From Diplocarpon mali (lineage: Eukaryota > Ascomycota > Leotiomycetes > Helotiales > Drepanopezizaceae), in the NCBI GenBank assembly GCA_024741835.1, contig JAENRP010000005.1:75444-139443 (forward strand): a stretch of 64,000 nt of DNA, given 5' to 3'. The notes beneath the pieces were generated by a model. The model was not told the origin of the DNA. It saw only the letters and a program-made list of their open reading frames with translations, and made no database searches. Positions within the stretch are counted from its first letter, which is position 1. Each line of letters opens with the position of its first letter. Shown here one piece after another: positions 37,890 to 50,094 of this stretch. Position numbers and translations under genes: made by a program.

Positions 37890-40825
37890 ATGAATATGGC
37901 GAGCTCATTTGCTGCCAAACATCCGCCAGTAGAGCAAACAGCTTCGTTGTCTTCCTCCAGTCGAAAACCCCTGAATCCTACTGCAATCGAAGACGATAGC
38001 GACAACGACGACCCTAGCGCAAGTTACTCTAGAGACAGAGCATTGTTATCTGAGGATCCTCTCAAACCCGAGGAAGAAGACCTAGTCTCTTTCAAACGCA
38101 AACCCAAACAGGCTGCTGGCTCGCGGTTTTCCACATCTTCTGGCAGCGGGTCCAACGTACGACAGCCAATACCTTCCCCAAGAGCTGGAACGCTGTCAGT
38201 TGGTTTGAACACAGTTGAAGGCGAAGATGGCCCAAGAACACCCGGCATAAAGGATGGAGGACCATTGGATTGGTATGCCGAGGAGCCGGGGCGCAGAGTT
38301 GGGTACGAAGACATGACCGCAATCGATTGGATTTTTGAATATACAAAAGAACGGCAGCGCTTGCGCATACTACACTCGCATGCCACTGGTCTGGTAGGAT
38401 ATGCTAAGCAGCTTTTGGATGCAAGTCAGATCTGGATTATTCTTATTCTCACAGGTCTGGCGGTCGGATCCTTTGCTGCAGCGATCGATATTATCACCGA
38501 CTGGCTAGCAGACCTAAAGACTGGCTACTGTTCGGCTGGTTTGGATGGTGGACACTTTTATCTGAATCAATCTTTTTGCTGCTATGGTTACGATGAGTTT
38601 GCACAATGCAGGGATTGGGTACCATGGAGTATTGCGCTTCATGTCACTTCGGCAGGCGGCAAGTGGCTTATCGAATACCTATTTTTCATACTGTTTTCGG
38701 TGAGTTCCTCACAAATGTGCGCATTGCTGGAAGAAAAGCTTGCACTGACGTCTCCATAAAAGGTCTGTCTCGCTGCAACAGCAAGTGTGCTGGTGAAGGA
38801 ATACGCTTTGTATGCAAAACATAGCGGCATCCCCGAGATCAAGACAGTACTAGGAGGATTTGTGATACGAAGATTCATGGGAACCTGGACTTTGGTCATC
38901 AAGTCCCTAGGCCTTGTGAGTTCTCTGGAACACTTGAGTTAACCACCATCTGATAACCACAGTGTCTTGCAGTTGCATCAGGTATGTGGCTTGGTAAAGA
39001 AGGCCCACTTGTGCATGTCGCATGCTGCTGCGCCAATTTGATTATGAAATTGTTCGGAAATATTGACGAAAACGAAGGTGTGTCGTGCTTTTTCACCCCA
39101 GCAGCCACAAACTCTGATTCTGCATAGCTCGGAAACGGGAAGCATTATCAGCTGCGGCGGCAGCCGGGATCTCAGTCGCATTTGGTTCCCCAATCGGTGG
39201 TGTCTTGTTCAGTCTCGAGGTAAGTCACATGGCTAAAATCCGGGCTATTCCCTGACCATTGTAGCAACTATCGTACTACTTCCCGGATAAAACTATGTGG
39301 CAGAGTTTTGTCTGTGCAATGACAGCAGCAGTGACCTTGCAAGCATTTGATCCATTTCGAAGTGGTAAACTTGTGCTGTATCAAGTTACATATAGTACTG
39401 GCTGGCATGGGTTCGAAATGATCCCATTTGGTTTGTTGGGCATTTTTGGGGTGAGTTGTTGGTGGTCACTGAATGAGGAGCATCTGACTGACCTTTCTGC
39501 AGGGTATCTACGGTGGTCTGTTTATAAAAATGAACATGAAAGTCGCTGAATGGAAGAAATCGGCAACTTGGCTACCTGGGCCCGTTACTCAAGTCTTAAT
39601 CGTGGCACTATTGACAGCACTGATCAACTATCCAAATTTATACATGCGAGCCCAGTCATCGGAGCTAGTATATTCGCTCTTTGCAGAATGCTCCAAAGTG
39701 GTGGATGATCAGTTCGGGCTTTGCAAGACCGGTTCTGCGAGCGTGGGGACAATTTTCCTCCTCATATTTGCCGCCGTTCTTGGGGTCTTTCTGGCCTCGG
39801 TAACGTTTGGATTACAGATACCTGCCGGTATCATCTTGCCTTCCATGGCTGTAGGCGCTCTATTTGGCCGAGCGGTCGGCCTCGTCATGGAGATCTGGGT
39901 GCATAATCACCCGAATTTCTTTCCTTTCAGCACGTGCGAGCCCGATGTGCCCTGCGTCACTCCTGGAACATATGCAGTCATTGGGGCTGCCGCTGCTCTT
40001 GGTGGAGTCACGCGTATGACAGTTTCAATCGTGGTGATCATGTTCGAGCTCACAGGAGCGCTTACCTATGTCTTGCCCATCATGATTGCCGTGATGGCGA
40101 GTAAATGGGTTGGCGACGCTTTTGGAAAGCGTGGCATTTACGAAAGTTGGATCCACTTTAACGAATACCCTTTTCTCGACAACAGCGAGGAAAAAGTCAT
40201 TCCAGACATTCCCGTCAGCCGGATTATGACGCGTATAGAAGACCTCGTAGTGTTGACCGCCACTGGCCACACGATCGAATCGCTCTCCGCTATTCTTGCG
40301 TCCCAGCCCTACCGTGGCTTCCCGGTCATCTCGGACCCCAGAGATGCCATATTACTTGGATACATATCTCGAGCTGAGCTCGAATACAACCTTCGATCAT
40401 CAACTCAAGGTCCACGATCTTTACCTCCCGAGACGGAGGCCTTCTTCTCGCACCAGCCGATGGCAGACCCGCGCATGATCCTTGATCTACGGCCGTGGAT
40501 GGACCAAACACCCTTAACCTTACCTGCTCGATCTAATCTTCTGCTCACAGCAAATTACTTTCAGAAGCTCGGCCTACGATACGTGCTATTCAGCGATCGA
40601 GGCGTATTACAGGGCATCTTGACGAAGAAGGATGTGTGGTATGTTCTCAATGGCGCAGAAGAGACGATGAGGAACTTGGGCGCAGATGGCATGCCAGAGA
40701 ACATGGGGTTGACCAGAGAAGGCAACGAAGGCGAAGAACGAGGGCTGTTGGGCAGGGACGGCGACAGTGTAGATAATATGTCCATAAGCCTAGACGAGCA
40801 TAATGCTCATGTTATGACACCATAG
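37890..40825 (+). CDS. CLC-type chloride channel/transporter with CBS domains
   Basis: Six exons (37890-38699, 38763-38915, 38963-39077, 39128-39219, 39265-39450, 39503-40825) give 892 residues. Introns are 45-63 nt. A polar cytosolic N terminus of about 175 residues precedes the first membrane helix ([20 protein letters not shown]). CLC signatures are present: [22 protein letters not shown] (gating glutamate at about residue 334) and [16 protein letters not shown]. Two CBS domains occupy about 688-830 ([35 protein letters not shown]). The extended GKEGP motif and CBS pair fit the intracellular CLC-3/4/5/Gef1-like group, usually Cl-/H+ exchangers of Golgi, endosome or vacuole. The subcellular site is inference. 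Confidence 0.93.
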
Positions 40826-42711
40826 ATCAGACGAAATGTATTTACAACAGCAACACAAGTAGCCACTTCTACAATGACAGACATGTAAGTTCCTTTACTT
40901 TTTTTCAACCTCCCGACAACAAGGATGCGTACATGCTTAGCGCTCGCCAATTCAAACGGTGGAAGCGTTAAGGTCAAAATGACAATAACATATACCTCAG
41001 ACGGCCTTTCCAGGAGCCTCTCTTCACATGGCACGTAACTTTTATAACCCACATTCTATATACAGTTTGCCGTTGCTTTATCTGTCATCTTTATCGAGTA
41101 CCTTTGAAAATAGTTCTAATCGTTTTCCCTGCTCCTGCAAGGGGGGGTTTTTTATTTTCTTTCAATACCTCTGGCGCGATATAAAATACCGGTCTCACAG
41201 GACCCCGCCGAGAGCGCGGGAAGAACACACCGTCCAGACCAGCCAAATCCCTCTCCAGATTACCGAGCGGCACATGGCCGTTCACGAACCACCCGTCTCT
41301 GGGAGGTAGGACGGCGCGAAAAAGCACCGGCCGAGACCCTCTTCCCGAGGTCGCGACACGTTTCGCCCTCGGAATCCCGCGGCAAAGTCTCGAGCTCAGC
41401 GCCGACCTCTGGAGAGGAGTGCCTGCCGAGTCTCCTCTCTTCCTCCAAAGCCCCCGTGGCAGTTGGCTCGTTCGCCACGCGACGCTCTTCGCAACGCGCA
41501 TCAAGGCAGCGAGCTGCGAGCTGCGCCGGTCGTTTTCAGAACTTGCATGGGTGGACACAGCAGACGCGCATCTCCGGGGCGGGGCGTGCGGTCGCAGGAG
41601 GGTCGAGATAGTCGATCCCGGGGGAGAGCTTGCGCAAGATCCAAAAAAATCTCGTCGAGTGGGCCGCGGGTCTTGCCTTTGGCAAACTGGCCGCGGAACT
41701 TCTCAGTTCATGGTCGGAGGAGAAAAACATTAGCTGCAACGTGCCATCGGAATCCGACTTGCAGCCCAGCTGCAAATGGTGGATGGTGAATGGTATATAA
41801 ATGTCAATCTCAACGTCGCACCATTTCTGCTCTTCCCAGCAGCACACACTCTGGCAAAGTTGGGGTTCGGTTCGGCGAGCCCAATCCAGTTTTCTCTATT
41901 CTACCCGGTCCATACACTCGACCGAGCAACATCCAGTTCCGTGCCAGCTTCGACGTCAACAGCCTCGTAGGTAGCTAGTTGCAGTTTCCTCAGTTACACC
42001 ACACTCAGTGCTGCTCATATCTCAGCTACTGAGGATAAAACAACTGATCCCGGCTTCTACAAGGCTGGGGCAGATAAAACGCACGTGGATGTCCTTGCAC
42101 GCGTCCTCTGAAGATGAATCAACACGGTAGAGCACGGTGTGTGTATAACGTTCGGACCTGAAGAAGGGTACGTGGGAGATTGATGTATACTAACAGTACT
42201 GAGTTCGGACTCTTTAAACTTTTGTTCCCCTTGCATCGTGAACATGAAGAACACGTGCGGTAGGAACGATTCTTAAATCTAAACAGATTGCTTTCCTTCC
42301 TGGCAATAGTAATGAGCGCGAAGAAAACCTTTTGCTGCAACTCGCCATGCATCAAAGACGAAACCTGTTTTGACAGCCATGGAGACTAAAGCAGATCGGC
42401 GGCAGGGAAGAACAGTCGAGCGAAAGATATCTTGACCGAGTAGCACAAAACCCATTTGTAAATCGCTTAGTTGCATCTTACGGAATTGGCCGGGGTGACC
42501 TTAGATGTCCTTTGCCTCATTTGCGGTAAAGGGGTATGCAAACGGTCAACGCCCTGAACGCCTCGCTGGATCGCCTGTATCTCCCCTTTTCTTCATCCGT
42601 CTGGAAAGCCCCCGAGATTCTCCGCACTATGCAAGACCCGGAGAGCATGGATTGAGCTTGAGCCACGCCAGTCACCTGTTATGCGACATCCTCTGACCCT
42701 TTTGAGCATCG
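40826..42711. other. Convergent intergenic region, no gene seen
   Basis: Lies between the 3' ends of the CLC and DPY-30 genes. Frames at 41.1-41.8 kb overlap on both strands and are arginine/serine-rich with no domain. Confidence 0.5.
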
Positions 42712-43335
42712 TCACGTCCCTTCCAGCTCCTTCGATCTCTGCAACAGATATTCGCCCAGAGCGCGCAGGGGATCTTTTGGTCTGAGGTAGCTGTTAGCAC
42801 CATTTCTGGTATGCGACATATTCCTAGGCAGGATTGGGAGTTCCTGGAGACCTACTGTTCCTTCGCGAGAAGCTTCATGCCATCCATCAGAGGCCCCGTC
42901 ACCTTGCTATTCAGATATTGTCTAGTCGGCGCGCCGTGTGGAGGGGCTTCCTTAGGTATCGTAGAGGATGGCTCAGGGTGCTGAGATGCTGCTCGCGAGG
43001 GGGTATCGTTGCCATTGGTGTTGCGCGAAGGGGTACCGACTCTGGGAGGAATCGGACTTGGGGCATTCGCTGTGCTGGAAGCAACTGCAGGAGACTGCGC
43101 ACTCGTCAGCTACCAGCATCGTAACAGGCGTCCAGTTGCTTACAGCAGGTCTTTCCGGAGTGGTATCCGCCATGACAACGTCTTTCAAGGCGTCTGTGTA
43201 CTGTGGAGGTAGGATTGCGGGTGGAGCTGCGATTTGCTGTCGTTCCATCGCAACGTCGTAGGAATTCGCGTGATCCGTCACGGTCGGAGGGTTTTGGTCT
43301 TGCATCTTCGCTCCAGGTGAATTAGAACGGGACAT
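42712..43335 (-). CDS. sdc1: DPY-30 motif protein, COMPASS subunit Sdc1
   Basis: Three exons (43335-43144, 43094-42856, 42781-42712) give 166 residues. The 49-nt intron (GTAAGC...CAG, GCTGAC branch) and the 74-nt intron (GTAGGT...CAG) keep frame. The N-terminal two thirds are low-complexity, rich in proline, serine and threonine. The C-terminal 45-50 residues form the DPY-30 dimerisation motif: APTRQYLNSKVTGPLMDGMK, then LLAKEQPKDPLRALGEYLL. Family knowledge: this helical hairpin docks on the Ash2/Bre2 subunit of the Set1 H3K4 methyltransferase complex. The last exon holds half of the motif and is only 70 nt, so simple ORF searches miss the gene. It is divergent from FAN1 (171 bases). Confidence 0.88.
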
Positions 43336-43506
43336 CTTGGGTGGCGGTAGTCGTTAGGATGTTGTTGACTCCGTGCGCGTTAGCTGCCCAGCTTGAACCT
43401 CACGTGGTCTGGTGACCTCCCGATCGCGTCGGAGCCTGATAGGTGACGCGCCCAATGCACGAAATCCTTTCAGCCCAGCAGAATACATTCACATATTAAT
43501 TTCAAG
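43336..43506. promoter_or_regulatory. Shared divergent promoter, sdc1/fan1
   Basis: 171 bases lie between start codons. The stretch holds a CCAAT string (within GCGCCCAATGCAC, about 43450) and a GACGCGCC string just before it. Use of either as a factor site is untested. Confidence 0.5.
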
Positions 43507-46120
43507 ATGGTTCTCGAGCCTCGTAGTGCCGCTGATGATAATGTAATGGCTGGAAGAAGAGCCCCCCATCCAGGATCGACCAAATTTCACGACGACCTCC
43601 TACCAGCGGCCAAGAGACTAAAGACCTTTGAGAGCACCAACGGAGACGAAATCAAAGGCTTTTCAGATGAAGAGGCGGTTTGTAGGAGCCCTGGATTCAT
43701 TCGAGGTGAAATTCCGGATTCAGATGATGAAAGTGGATCCGATGACAATGAGCAGCTAATTCCTCCGCGACTTACTGAACTGGAAAGCGCTTTGCCCGAG
43801 GTCAAAATAGACAAGCTTGCGATTGATGAATACGAAGCAATGCGGGCTGCTGAGGATCTTCCGGAAGACCTGAAGTCACGCCTTAATCGGCGAAACTGGA
43901 CCAGGGGGAAGAGCTCGATCTATGTGGACGCCTTCCACCTAGCTTTAGAGACTGTCCTCGAAGACGAAGCTCATCTTTTTGACGAGAGGGAAATGGAGGT
44001 CTTCAACCAGTGGAGAAAACTCGACTACGAGGCGCAATACCTGTCAGTGTCTGTCATGTCACGAGCAAAACTGTGCTGACCCAGCAAGATATGTTCGGCT
44101 ATTCTTGAGGAAAACATCAGTATGGCACCGTATCAACCGTCTTGGCTATTACAGCGACATTGCGGATCTCCCAGAAGCTGCTAAGACCCTCCAGTGTGAC
44201 CGGGCATTACCGGGTTCTTCGTCAACTCTCCAAGAGAACCCTGCAGAGCTCACTCCTCCAGAAGGTACTCTCTTAGGATCAAGTTTTAGCTTCGCCGATT
44301 CTTCAGACGGACTGATAACTACGCTGGAGGAAGCCTCTTCGCTTCTGAAATTAGAAGAGTTAAAAGCTATCGCTAAAGAAGCCAAGGTGCAAGGGAAAAA
44401 CAAGGCCGGGCTGCTGAAGTCTCTCCTGCAGATGAGCCAACGCCAAAGTGGCCTTGGATGGGTCGGACTTAAGAGGTCAGACAGTCAGCACAGTATTGCC
44501 TCGGAGCCTGGGGGTGAAGATGGCACGGATGATTCGATGTCGGATGTGAATAGAGACAGCCATTTCCGGAGAAAGATCATGGCCACCACTGGACCCTGTA
44601 TTCGACTCTCGCTTCCGGCGTTGAAACTTTTTGAGAGGGTTCACCTGGTATTCTATCGATCGACAGAATGGACGGATAAGTCTCTGACGACCATCATTCT
44701 AGCTAGAATATCACGTCGAAACTTCCCGGGGTACCTAGTCTCCCGGTCACACAACATATTTCCAACCCGATCAGATTTGTTGGAGTTCGAGGCCTCTCTT
44801 CGAACTCAACATCGAGTCGACAGCATTCTCGAGCTCCATGGAAACCCCTCCAAAGGAGCGTTGGAAACCGTTCTCGCGATATTCGAAGAAGTCTATCCCC
44901 GCTGGAAAATTCTACTGGAGGAGGAACAGCGGAAAGAGGATCGTGTCTACGAGAGCGGCGAGGGTGCATACCTCCGACGCTTCTCTCCTGCCTGGGTGTA
45001 CACGCGGATTGTGCACAAGGGAACCTACGTCCTGGGTCGTTTCAAGATGCATGAGCGAGAACACGAAGTCACCTCGGAGCTTCTGAACCAGCACCTGTTC
45101 CATGCCGCAAGGCGAGGAGCCTGGTACCAAAGAAAGGCTCTCTTGGAAGAACATTACATGCGTAGTCTCCAGCCACCTCTCGGCATCGTTGATTTGGAGC
45201 AGCAGAAAAAGTACTGGAAGAAGATCGCGCTGCGAACTTGCGAGGCCGGCCTGCAGGATAAGGAATGTCACACGATATTCCATCACGATCTGCAGAAGCG
45301 GATACGCAAACTTGAAAAGAGCCTCAAGATCCCGAAGCGAGAGCAGCATGACTTTGATCACGTCTTGCTCTCCAAGCCTGTCGAAGTGACGGTGGAAGGC
45401 ACCCAAATCAAAAAGGAATACCCACCTAGCAAGAGGCGAGTCAGTGCCACAGGGGAAGCGAAGCAGCGAAGCACGAAAACAAGATGGGTCGACGCAGCCG
45501 AGGGTGGAGGCGAATGTAGTGTTGAGGCCATGTGCCTTTCTGACTACCGCTCGAGGGGTTTCAAAGGTTATCATGCTGAGGGAGGCATTGTCCGGACTCT
45601 GTTCGCGTATCTCTTCTACGATGTCTTGTTCACGTACATCCCCAACGTCTTCCAGACCGCGTACCAAACGTGCCCCTTGGACCTCCACACCGACGCCTTC
45701 TTCCCGTCCCGAGCCTCGGAAATCAACCAGCGGCTGGTAGAGATCGAAAACGGGTCCGCAGCAGACATCATACGTGCCGTAGATGCTCGGGAACGCGCGA
45801 GACGCACCTGCGTCATCGGCTTGAACTGGGACTTTGGGCTCGAAGATCTGCTGGAGATCGTGGGCTGCTTTGACGGGCGAGCATTGGCGACTGTTTGTCA
45901 GGTCATGGCGCAGGAGTACCGGGTCAGAGGGGGTGGGGTGCCGGACTTGTTTCTCTGGGACGTGGAAGACAAGAAGGTGCTCTTCTCGGAGGTGAAGAGC
46001 GAGAATGACCGGTTGAGCGATACCCAGCGGCTATGGATTCATGTCTTGACAGGAGCCGGCATTCGAGTTGAGCTCTGCAACGCCGTGGCGAGAGAGGTAA
46101 GGGTCGTTTCCGTTGGATGA
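43507..46120 (+). CDS. fan1: FAN1-type structure-specific nuclease
   Basis: Two exons (43507-44042, 44089-46120) with a 46-nt intron (GTCAGT...AAG, GCTGAC branch) give 855 residues. A disordered acidic N terminus is followed by a SAP-type DNA-binding segment at about 258-295 (KLEELKAIAKEAKVQGKNKA). A long helical region follows, and the C-terminal VRR-NUC nuclease domain carries VPDLFLWD and FSEVKSENDRLSDTQRLW. The Asp of PDLFLW and the Glu/Lys of EVK are the catalytic residues of this family. FAN1 cleaves 5' flaps and acts in interstrand crosslink repair. No N-terminal UBZ zinc finger is seen, unlike the human protein. Confidence 0.92.
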
Positions 46121-49100
46121 CACAGAGGTCAAGCGTGGCGGTACAAGTCACGGCCGTTGCATCTCCATCGGGATCTGATGCAGTATACATGTTCCACTTC
46201 TGGAAGCTCCGTACATGTAGAATTTCTGATTGCACCGCTACGGACATATCCGGCCCTCTCCCTGGGGAAGCAATTCCGCTCGGCAGACTGAAAGACTCCC
46301 AGATGCCCACCTCGCGACCGTGTCGACCGGTTCGGATTGCAAAGGTTCCCGCACCGCGATGCCCCCTCGGGCGCTCCGCATCGGGAGTCTGTTCCCTCGG
46401 CCACGTTGGCGAGGAATGTCAACACCGCACCCCGGCCGCGAGGTATCCTGCCCGCCCCAGGGGAAGAAGCCAGCGTGATCTGGGGATGAAGCGGGCGTGC
46501 ATCTAGGGGTGCGGCTCGTCCGGAGCTGCCACGCGGAAACCCGTGAGGGCGGGGACGATGTCGCGATGATGTGGGTGGTCTGAGGGCGCAGTTGTGCTTG
46601 GAGACCCGGGATTGCGCGGCACTCTGCTTGCTCTATATATACCTGGGAAGATCCCCGAGACCTCGCTAATAGGGCGTTTCTGTATCCCGAAAAACCGAAT
46701 CGGCGCAGATAGCTCCTTGTTAAATAGGTTGAGCTTGGGACCGCTGGCTCTGGTACACAACAGGGAGTCGAAGGAACCGTACACATGTATTGCACGTTGA
46801 TACTGAGCCTCTTTTGCTAGTTCAACATTGTATTGTCTCGCTCTCAGGAGTTGTTTTCACCTTGTTATGATCTTGGCATCACATGGGCTCGCCATCAAGA
46901 GCCGTCTCAGCTGGTCTCTACCGTGTAATAGCACAACAAGCGTGACCACGTGAGAAACCCCGCCACCGAGCGCCGTACTGCTCGCAAGCCCTCGATGCCT
47001 GTCGACGGGAAAACGACTGAGAACGGGTTGAAGACCGGGGACTCACGATTCAGTTTCCTTGTTTTTCCCGAGATACAAGGCCTGAACTTGTTTCTGGAGG
47101 TCGCCAAGGGTGTTTTCCGGACCAGACAGACCCTTATGCTCTAGGTCTGATCCCCGATCCGAGGTGGATGTCTGCGGTGATGGATGGCCTGTCCGAGACA
47201 CCGTCCCAAGTAGCCATCCCTCCTGGGATGACCGTTCACAATGTCGGTAGCGAATGATTTATTCATAGCCCCTTCGTGTCAGATCCCCACTCGTATCCCT
47301 GAGCGCAGAGAAGTGGTATGAAGGGCGAGTTTGGCAAAACCTGAAGCGATAGAACTAGAGTATCAACACCGGAGACTAGCTGACCCTTTCTGGGACAAAG
47401 CTTCACACGGTGTCAGATTCAGCGCAAGCGTGACCTCCTCCAAGCGGGGATCGATTGATACAGCTAACCCCTCAGATTGCTGGAATTGGTGGCCTGGCAC
47501 GGGAATCTCGATGCCAAAATCCCGAGAGACTATCTGCAGAGTAAGCTTGCCAAATCCATGCGAGTTGGGGCGAGTGTTGCCAAGTCATCTCTGCAAAGCC
47601 GGTGTTCGATACGCGACGAAACGCCGGACTGGATTCCACGCCACACTTCACCTCCTCGAGCCAGTGCCGACACTGGTCGTGTGGAGTGACCACACGAGCC
47701 CTGGGACTGCCATGGTTGAGGGTCCTCCCGCCCCCAACAAGATCGCGGGATGGTGGCCCGGGTCTGGCTCATGAATTGACTCGCAGGAGTAAGCGCTGAA
47801 CGGCTCTCGAAGACAAATGACCCCGTATTCCGAATGATTCTTGATGCTACCCACATGAGGTCGAGCGTAGATCGGACGGTCGTGCGGGTCGACGGTAGAG
47901 TTCATCGGCATCGTGACAGATGGCTGGGCGTTGACGAGCGGAATCCATGCCAACAAGGATCCCGCGCATCTTCCCGAACGCCCCTCGCTGCCTGTGGCGG
48001 CAATAGCAAGGGAACATGCGTGGATCATGCGATGGAGATTGCTCGGCTCCGTGGGTCGTGTTGATATCCACGCCCAAGAAGACATTCGTCGACGTCCGGG
48101 GACTTTGGGGAGAGATGGGTGACGGGTGTTGAGTGTCCAGCGGGGGAGGTTCAACCTCGACTCTCGAAGGCATCATCGTCGGCGCAAAACCCACCAAGGA
48201 CCGAGCCACGTGACTTGGCTGTGGAAGAGTCTCGATGCGACCGAGACAGCAACGTTCCAGCGTGAGCGCAAGCAGGTCGTAGCACGGGAGGTGATGGTGA
48301 GCGGACCAGACTTTTCCCAGGGAGCGAAACGACGGAAAACTTTCTGGGACGCTGGTGGGGGGATCTGGGGAGCACCGGGTGAGAGACGTGGCACGCAGAC
48401 GAGATGAAGTCGGAAGCTTGCAACTCAGTCGGGGAGAGTTTTCGCTTCGCAAGGCCCGAATCAACACCGCGTTCCCCACGCATCGAATGTGCTCCCCTTC
48501 TCACCCGAAGTCTCTCTGGCTTCGGCCCTGCTGCCGCATCCAGCTCACGGGGCGGACACCCGTAGACGACGGGAATGTGACGGCAAGAAAAGCCGGCCGT
48601 GCTTGGGGTCTTCTGCCGCAGCTTGCACCTGGGGAGGATTCGCATGGCCGTTGCGCTGGGGGCGAAGACCGCGACACCTGAGGATGGCCAGCCGTCCGGT
48701 CGCACGCTTCTCATGGATCCAAGCGACCCCGGTTGTCTCGCATCGGATTCCTCGTGTAAGACTTCTTCGCCGGGACGCCGTCGAACCAGGAGCGCCGGTG
48801 CCTGGGCTCCGTTACCTGGCCGTCGGCGAGGGATGTTGCAGGCCGCCGACTCGCCATCATGGCCCAACATCACGATGCAACAATCAAGCGCGTGCGGGTT
48901 GGGCACGTCGACACACGCAACTCGGGGCTGGGCGAGCTGCCAGCTTCGCGCCGGCCGCGTCACATCACCACGGCCGACACCAGTCTCGCGGCCGCAACCC
49001 AGTGGGACTGCGCGGCTGTGGAAGTCCTGTGTATGAGAGGTGAAGCGTCGGCCAACGAAAGGTCGTCAACTCTCCCTTCGGCTCGACCGAGTGCTTGTGC

Positions 49101-50094
49101 TCTACGAATCGACAGCGGCTTGCCCAAATTCCCCGTCGTCTCGTCGCCCTTGGACAGACTCTGGCAGACCAGACCAGACCTTCCTCCCCCCCTTTTCTAA
49201 GCGAACATGGCTCGAGCGGCTGACCCCTTTTTCTCACAACATGTCAACCTCCGTCGCCCAGTGGCCGCGGCTCTCCCCAATCACCTGGGGAGAGCTGGTG
49301 CCAACCCGGCCGAGAAGCAGCTTGCTCTCGCTCTTCCGCGTCCGCTGCTCTTGGCCTCTTACCCTCTCTCTTCCTTTGCCTCTTCCTCTCTCTTCCTCTG
49401 CCTCTTTCCTCTCTCTCTTCGTCTGCCTCTTCCTCTCTCTTCGTCTGCCTCTTCCTCTCTCTTCGTCTGCCTCTTCCTCTCTCTTCCTCTGCCTCTTCCT
49501 CTGCCTCTTCCCCGTCTGCCTCTTCCTCTCTCTTCCCCTGCCTCTTACCCTCTCTCTTCCTTTGCCTCTTCCTCTCTCTTACTCTGCCTCTTCCCTCTCT
49601 CTCTTCCTCGTGGCGGCCCATGGCCCCCTTCGCGGCGCGAAGACATGGGAGCCCTGAAGCTCGGAAGCCCTCCGGCCGACTCACCCAGGCGAGAACAGAG
49701 CCGCTGGCATTCATGGCGGGAGCACTCTCCGTGATCCGCGGGAGCTTTCCCATGACCTCTCGGTCCTGAACCTCCGCTCATCCCATCTCCCGGCCATCCC
49801 TTCTTGATATCCCTCGGTCCCTCTCGTCGCGGCTGCGTGATCTTTTCTACGGACGCTCTCTCACGAACCATGGCTTCTTAACTCCACTGTCTCCCCACCT
49901 TCTACCGCTCGACTCAAGGTCCCCCCCCCGCAGATCAGATCTTCGGAAGTTGGTCCGGCTCGTACTGCTCGCTCGATCCGTCGTCACCACGGCGTGCCGG
50001 TCGACGAACTTTGCCATTATCTTGCCTGCCACGAGAGTACCTCGGCTGAATAAGTCACTTCAAAGAGGAGGGGGTGTCGCGTGATCCAGCCAGC
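46121..50094. other. 4-kb GC-rich intergenic region
   Basis: Many overlapping long frames exist on both strands (for example 48151-48963 reverse and 48489-49043 forward), but all are arginine/proline/serine-rich without domains, as random GC-rich DNA gives. Contains the polypyrimidine tract at 49355-49615. The right end is presumably the promoter of the 7TM gene. Confidence 0.5.
49355..49615 (+). repeat. Polypyrimidine (CT) minisatellite
   Basis: About 260 bases are almost pure C and T with scattered G on the + strand. They are built from variants of TCTTCCTCTCTCTTCCTCTG-like units of roughly 20-22 bp. The strand asymmetry is extreme. It lies about 480-740 bp upstream of the 7TM gene start. 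Confidence 0.85.

Noticed and set aside
48151..48963. 270-residue reverse-strand frame in GC-rich DNA
   Set aside because: Arginine/serine/proline-rich, no domain, and equally long frames exist in other phases, as expected by chance at this composition.
49040..49734. Leucine/proline/serine-repeat frames over the CT tract
   Set aside because: They simply translate the polypyrimidine repeat; all three phases stay open.
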